The notes under the pieces were generated by a model. It had not been told where the DNA came from. It saw only the letters and a list, made by a program, of their open reading frames with translations, and did no database searches. A stretch of 51,133 bases of DNA from Candidatus Nitrotoga sp. BS. GTDB lineage: Bacteria > Pseudomonadota > Gammaproteobacteria > Burkholderiales > Gallionellaceae. A program made the translations under genes and the position numbers. The DNA is taken from contig NZ_CAKMLL010000050.1 in NCBI RefSeq assembly GCF_927797785.1, forward strand, positions 1-51,133, given 5' to 3'. Shown piece after piece: positions 47,184-51,133 of the stretch (its first letter is position 1; each line of letters begins with the position of its first letter).

Positions 47184-47814
47184 CAGCAATTGTAATTTTT
47201 ATAACTTTAAAGTTGGAGTCTCGAAAAAGCCTAAGGGATAGTTTTAAAATTGTCGCGTTTAAAAATAGTAACCTAATTTACGGTGGTTAAACTTCAACTG
47301 CGTTTAGCCGATTACCTGAAGAGCTAAAAGCTACATTATTAACGTTTATTTGAAACAAAAAAAGACGTTTATTATAATAATTTACATAAAAATCAAATTG
47401 TTAACAAATTTTTACTAGTGTCTGTTATGATGTCTGTCATTAAAATAATGGACAGGAGGAGCGGGGTTTTACTCCGCCCTATGAATATCAGTAGTAATCG
47501 TTTACTTACATATATATCTTCCACTGAAATTAGTACAAGCAAACTAAATTGGGGATATTCCTTAGTAGAGAACTTATTTTGTTATCTGCTCTCCCGTCTA
47601 TTCACCGTTCGAGTTATCGTCATCTTTTTGGTGTTCGGAAAAAAACGTAGCGGCGGAATGGAATTGCTGCTCTTGTTAATTTACAAGACTGTAGCAAATT
47701 CAATTACTCGGGCATTATGTTTCCGTCCATCTCTCATTTGGCAATCCCTCAGCCAAAGCAGCCGTTCCGTTATTTGCAAGTCATCTCCTCATTACCATTC
47801 TTTCGAATAATCTC
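47184..47814. other. Intergenic leader region upstream of the CNNM-type gene
   Basis: The left half is A/T-rich with a promoter-like pair around 47400-47437 (TTAACA and TATGAT, 19 apart). Just downstream lie a near-palindrome with CTGTCATTA/TAATGGACAG and a GC hairpin (GCGGGG/CTCCGC) ending near 47486. A frame of 130 codons (47418-47810) is open to just before the next gene, but its composition has no family resemblance. The region may be a structured 5' leader. Confidence 0.35.
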
Positions 47815-49152
47815 ATGGATATACTGTTCCTGATAACCCTAATTTTGCTAAACGGGATCTTCGCCATGTCGGAGCTTGCCCTTGTGACTTCTCGACACTC
47901 ACGCCTAGCACGTCTAGCGGCAGACGGCGACGCCTCGGCAGAAGTGGCGATACGTCTGGGTGAAAATCCAACACGTTTCCTTTCCGCCATTCAGATCGGA
48001 ATCACCTCAATCGGCATCCTGAATGGTATCGTTGGCGAGGCGGTATTTGCTTCCCCGTTTGCAGCATGGCTGCAAACGCTCGGCGTTAGTCAACGCCCAA
48101 GCGAGCTGGGCGCAACCGTTTTGGTTGTTGTGGTGATTACCTATCTATCCATTGTAATCGGCGAACTAGTACCCAAACGCATCGCTCAATTTAACCCGGA
48201 AGGGATTGCGCGCCTAGTGGCCAGACCCATCCACATCTTGGCATTAATTACGCACCCGTTCGTAAAATTACTGTCGACATCTACTGATGCTGTTCTGAAA
48301 ATGATGGGAATGAGTCAGCAAGTGGAACGTAGCTTAACGGAAGAAGAAATTCACGCAATGCTGGAAGAAGGTTCCGAAGCAGGAATTATTGAGCGGCACG
48401 AACATGATATGGTTCGCAACGTTTTCCGCCTGGATGAACGACAAGTTGGCTCCCTCATGATCCCTCGAGCGGATATAGAATATCTGGATATCAACCAGCC
48501 ATTGGAGGCCAATCTCTTACGGATAGCAGAATCTGATCATTCACGCTTCCCAGTTTGCCGGGGTAGCTTGAGCGACCTGCTGGGAGTGACCTCCTTCAAG
48601 CAACTGTTCAGCCAGACAATTAATGGTGGGCGACCCGATCTGACCGCACAGGTAAACCCATGCGTTTTCGTGACCGAATCGTTAACTGGATTGGAACTTC
48701 TGGCTCAATTCCAAGCGTCAGGTACTCACATGGTTTTCGTCATAGATGAGTATGGCGAGGTTCAGGGCTTGGTCACCCTTCAGGATGTATTGGAAGCGGT
48801 TACTGGCGAATTCATATCGCTCGATAATACGGATCGTTGGGCGGTTCAGCGCGAAGACGGTTCGTGGTTACTGGATGGAATGATTCCAGTGCCCGAGTTG
48901 AAAGATGAATTAGAGTTGAAGTCTGTTCCTGAAGAAGATAAGGGTCGATACCATACGCTTAGCGGCATGATGATGTGGTTGCTTGGACGACCGCCTAATG
49001 TGGCTGACGTCGTAGTGTGGGAACAATGGCGGTTGGAGGTTATTGATCTTGACGGAAAACGAATTGACAAGGTACTCGCAAGCCGTTTATCAGAATCAAC
49101 CCAGGTTTCGGGCGCTAGCGAAGTGCAACCCAATACCGAGCTATCGGATTAA
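47815..49152 (+). CDS. CNNM/HlyC-type membrane protein (DUF21-CBS-CorC_HlyC)
   Basis: The 445-residue protein has an N-terminal DUF21 domain with about four membrane segments ('DILFLITLILLNGIFAMSEL' at the start and 'TVLVVVVITYLSIVIGELVP' near 110-130). A pair of CBS domains follows (about 205-330; 'MIPRADIEYLDINQPLEANL', 'HMVFVIDEYGEVQGLVTLQD'). The C-terminal CorC_HlyC domain (about 345-430) has 'SWLLDGMIPVPEL'. Such proteins are annotated as hemolysin-like, but most evidence from the CNNM/CorB family points to divalent cation (Mg) transport. It lies in the inner membrane. An unusual 630-base upstream region separates it from apaH. Confidence 0.92.
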   Translation: MDILFLITLILLNGIFAMSELALVTSRHSRLARLAADGDASAEVAIRLGENPTRFLSAIQIGITSIGILNGIVGEAVFASPFAAWLQTLGVSQRPSELGATVLVVVVITYLSIVIGELVPKRIAQFNPEGIARLVARPIHILALITHPFVKLLSTSTDAVLKMMGMSQQVERSLTEEEIHAMLEEGSEAGIIERHEHDMVRNVFRLDERQVGSLMIPRADIEYLDINQPLEANLLRIAESDHSRFPVCRGSLSDLLGVTSFKQLFSQTINGGRPDLTAQVNPCVFVTESLTGLELLAQFQASGTHMVFVIDEYGEVQGLVTLQDVLEAVTGEFISLDNTDRWAVQREDGSWLLDGMIPVPELKDELELKSVPEEDKGRYHTLSGMMMWLLGRPPNVADVVVWEQWRLEVIDLDGKRIDKVLASRLSESTQVSGASEVQPNTELSD

Positions 49153-49412
49153 AGAGCTGGCTTCAATTATTTTACGATATAGCCTTGACGCTTGCCAGTT
49201 AACAAATTCCCTGATTAGACAAAATGTTCAGCCGCGCAATTTCATCATCCGTAAATTTGAAAAAACATTTGAAACTGCACGTCTCTGATCCAACTTTCAC
49301 ATCACCATTCGCCGAAATGAGCATATCTTGCTCCTCATTCAAACTTGTCGATTACGCTGGCTAAGCTTCATGGCTAATCAGGACATGTTTTATTTATAAC
49401 ACTAATAAATCA

Positions 49413-49418
49413 TATAAT
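49413..49418 (+). promoter_or_regulatory. Possible -10 element upstream of trpG
   Basis: TATAAT lies 12 bases before the trpG ATG. A -35-like sequence at the usual distance is poor. If used, the message would have almost no leader, and there is no clear Shine-Dalgarno before the ATG. Confidence 0.25.
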
Positions 49419-49429
49419 TAGGCATAACT

Positions 49430-49999
49430 ATGTTGCTAATGATAGACAACTACGACTCCTTCACCTACAATTTGGTGCAATATTTCGCCGAGCTAGGCGC
49501 AGATGTGCTTGTGCATCGCAATGACGAGATTACACTGGAACAGATTGAGACGCTACAACCGCAGTGTATCGTGGTTTCACCAGGGCCATGCACGCCCAAC
49601 GAAGCAGGAATTTCGGTCGCTACCATTCAACGCTTCGCCGGCCGCATCCCCCTTCTTGGGGTGTGCCTCGGCCATCAGAGCATCGGCCAGTCATTCGGTG
49701 GAAAGATAGTTCATGCCAAACAACTAATGCACGGCAAAACATCAGCCATCTTTCACAACAACAGTAGTGTTTTCAAAGGCCTGCCAAACCCACTCACCGC
49801 TACACGCTACCATTCGTTGGTGATCGAACGAGCCACCCTGCCCGACTGTCTGGAAATTACTGCATGGACTGAAGACGGCGAAATCATGGGAGTACGTCAC
49901 AAAACAATGGCGATAGAAGGGGTGCAATTTCATCCGGAATCCATTCTCACTGAATATGGTCACGAGCTACTTGCTAATTTTTTGCGCGGTGAACGTTAA
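49430..49999 (+). CDS. trpG: Anthranilate synthase component II (glutamine amidotransferase)
   Basis: TrpG supplies ammonia from glutamine to TrpE for anthranilate formation, and the same protein often serves PabB for folate synthesis. The 189-residue length is standard. It begins '[20 protein letters not shown]' and has '[15 protein letters not shown]', the nucleophile in '[18 protein letters not shown]' and the His-Glu pair in '[10 protein letters not shown]'. Its stop overlaps the trpD start by one base (TAATG). No trpE precedes it; the upstream neighbour is the CNNM-type gene. Confidence 0.95.
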   Translation: MLLMIDNYDSFTYNLVQYFAELGADVLVHRNDEITLEQIETLQPQCIVVSPGPCTPNEAGISVATIQRFAGRIPLLGVCLGHQSIGQSFGGKIVHAKQLMHGKTSAIFHNNSSVFKGLPNPLTATRYHSLVIERATLPDCLEITAWTEDGEIMGVRHKTMAIEGVQFHPESILTEYGHELLANFLRGER

Positions 50000-51012
50000 T
50001 GAACTACGCCAGCCTACTCAATCGCTTGCTTAAGCGTGAAGACTTGCCGCATAACGATATGCTCGAGTTGATGCGGAACATTATGGGCGGGAAGCTGACT
50101 CCAGCTCAAATCGCAGCAGTTTTGGTCGCATTAAACATGAAGGGAGAGACTGTCGGCGAGATTGCGGCGGCAGCGCAGGTAATGCGCGAGCTGTCGAACA
50201 AAGTGACGGTGCAGGATGATAAGCATTTGATTGATACCTGCGGCACTGGCGGTGATGGTGCGCAGACCTTTAACATTTCCACAGCCAGTGCGCTGGTCGC
50301 TGCGGCAGCGGGAGCGCGCGTAGCCAAACATGGCGGACGTTCCGTTTCCAGCACCTGCGGCAGCGCCGATATTCTGGAAATGCTTGGCGTTAATGTCAAT
50401 CACACACCGCAGCAAGTGGCGCGCTGCGTGCAAGAGCTTGGCGTGGGCTTCATGTTTGCGCCCAATCATCACAGCGCGATGAAATACGCTGCTCCAGTGC
50501 GGCGCGAACTCGGCGTGCGCACGCTGTTCAATCTGCTGGGTCCGCTTACTAATCCGGCAGGCGCACAGAACCAAGTAATAGGGGTATTCCAGCGGGATCT
50601 AACTGTAAAATTGGCACACGTAATGCAGCAATTAGGTAGTCAGCACGTGTTGGTGGTGCATGGTGCAGATGGCATGGATGAAATTTCAATTAGCGGACCA
50701 ACTTATATTGCAGAACTGATCAACGGTGCGGTACTCGAATACTTAGTGCAACCACAAGACTTCAGTTTACAGGCAGCACCGCTGGACAGCATACGCGTTG
50801 CCAATGCCGATGAGGCGCGCACGATGCTGTTGTCGGTGCTGGATAACCAGCCCGGTGCCGCACGTGATATCGTACAGCTTAACGCTGGTGCGGCTATTTA
50901 TGTGGCGGGGTTAACTGCAACGCTACAAGAAGGTGTACAGAAAGCAAAAGAAGTTATCGCCAGCGGCGCGGCGAAAAATAAGCTGGAAGCGCTAGTCCAT
51001 ATTCATACTTAA
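49999..51012 (+). CDS. trpD: Anthranilate phosphoribosyltransferase
   Basis: TrpD couples anthranilate with PRPP in tryptophan synthesis. The 337-residue protein has the PRPP-binding 'DTCGTGGDGAQTFNISTASA' and 'KHGGRSVSSTCGSADILE'. 'FAPNHHSAMKYAAPVRRELG' and 'TLFNLLGPLTNPAGAQNQV' follow. It is translationally coupled to trpG. The 120 bases to the window edge show no ribosome site and no recognisable trpC start. Confidence 0.97.
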   Translation: MNYASLLNRLLKREDLPHNDMLELMRNIMGGKLTPAQIAAVLVALNMKGETVGEIAAAAQVMRELSNKVTVQDDKHLIDTCGTGGDGAQTFNISTASALVAAAAGARVAKHGGRSVSSTCGSADILEMLGVNVNHTPQQVARCVQELGVGFMFAPNHHSAMKYAAPVRRELGVRTLFNLLGPLTNPAGAQNQVIGVFQRDLTVKLAHVMQQLGSQHVLVVHGADGMDEISISGPTYIAELINGAVLEYLVQPQDFSLQAAPLDSIRVANADEARTMLLSVLDNQPGAARDIVQLNAGAAIYVAGLTATLQEGVQKAKEVIASGAAKNKLEALVHIHT

Positions 51013-51133
51013 GGTTGTAGCAGACCAATTTTTCGGGGAGGTGAAATATTTTTCGCCGAACGTACCTGCTCTCCTTCCGATTAATTCCATGGTGTCTACA
51101 TTAATAAATTTAAATTGGCTTTACGTTGCCTGT

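Noticed and set aside
47418-47810. Open frame of 130 codons before the CNNM-type gene
   Set aside because: The composition changes along its length, no domain is visible, and the frame crosses promoter- and hairpin-like sequence. It may be a leader rather than a gene.
51089-51133. Open frame of 15 codons running off the right edge
   Set aside because: It is too short, has no ribosome site and does not resemble the expected trpC N-terminus.

Overview
The window is 51 kb of chromosome from a betaproteobacterium, most likely in the order Nitrosomonadales. A Gallionellaceae-like lineage (Gallionella, Sideroxydans or Candidatus Nitrotoga) would fit, but no rRNA or marker gene here settles the genus. 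The reasons are the housekeeping gene order (nadK-recN-bamE-dapB, then carA-carB-greA, yhbY/rlmE, ftsH, folP-glmM), which is a familiar betaproteobacterial layout, and protein sequences typical of that class at moderate GC.

Left part (1 to about 7000) is accessory and partly decayed. It holds the first 126 codons of a secreted protein running off the edge, a multiply broken tyrosine recombinase of the kind found in IS91-like elements, an HD-GYP gene split by a homopolymer frameshift, and a defective IS5-family element with both terminal inverted repeats still visible. It then holds a two-gene unit encoding a small lipoprotein with six Lys-Cys-Gly-Ala repeats and a His-rich protein of unknown function. 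A zinc-ribbon/membrane/Sel1-repeat protein follows.

7139-22594 is a housekeeping block almost entirely on the minus strand: glmM, folP, ftsH, rlmE, (yhbY on plus), greA, carB, carA, a DUF4202 gene, dapB, bamE, recN and nadK. It covers cell-wall precursor, folate, pyrimidine/arginine and lysine/diaminopimelate synthesis, rRNA maturation, protein quality control, outer-membrane assembly and DNA repair. 22595-23469 is a gene-free stretch with several inverted repeats, followed by a secreted PEGA/FGE-sulfatase-like protein and a further 1 kb without a convincing gene.

25948-46255 is a surface-polysaccharide locus. On the minus strand are rfbC, rfbA, rfbB (dTDP-4-keto-6-deoxy sugar), waaA (Kdo transfer to lipid A) and a mannose-1-phosphate guanylyltransferase. 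On the plus strand are ugd, a Wzx-type flippase, a methyltransferase, three or more glycosyltransferases, a GDP-mannose-4,6-dehydratase-like enzyme, a sugar C-methyltransferase, and a wbpV/wbpL/wbpM-like module that would make the first lipid-linked sugar. Together they look like a heteropolymeric O-antigen pathway. No wzy, wzz or rfbD was recognised. The central plus-strand genes are visibly richer in A/T than the flanks, which suggests lateral exchange.

The right end returns to core functions: apaH, a CNNM/HlyC-type transporter-like membrane protein, and trpG-trpD.

The best candidate for something undescribed is the Cys-repeat lipoprotein plus His-rich protein pair at 4302-5368. Second-tier candidates are the structured region with an orphan terminator at 17712-18071, the inverted-repeat mini-elements at 22770-23136, and the probable C-branched sugar pathway.
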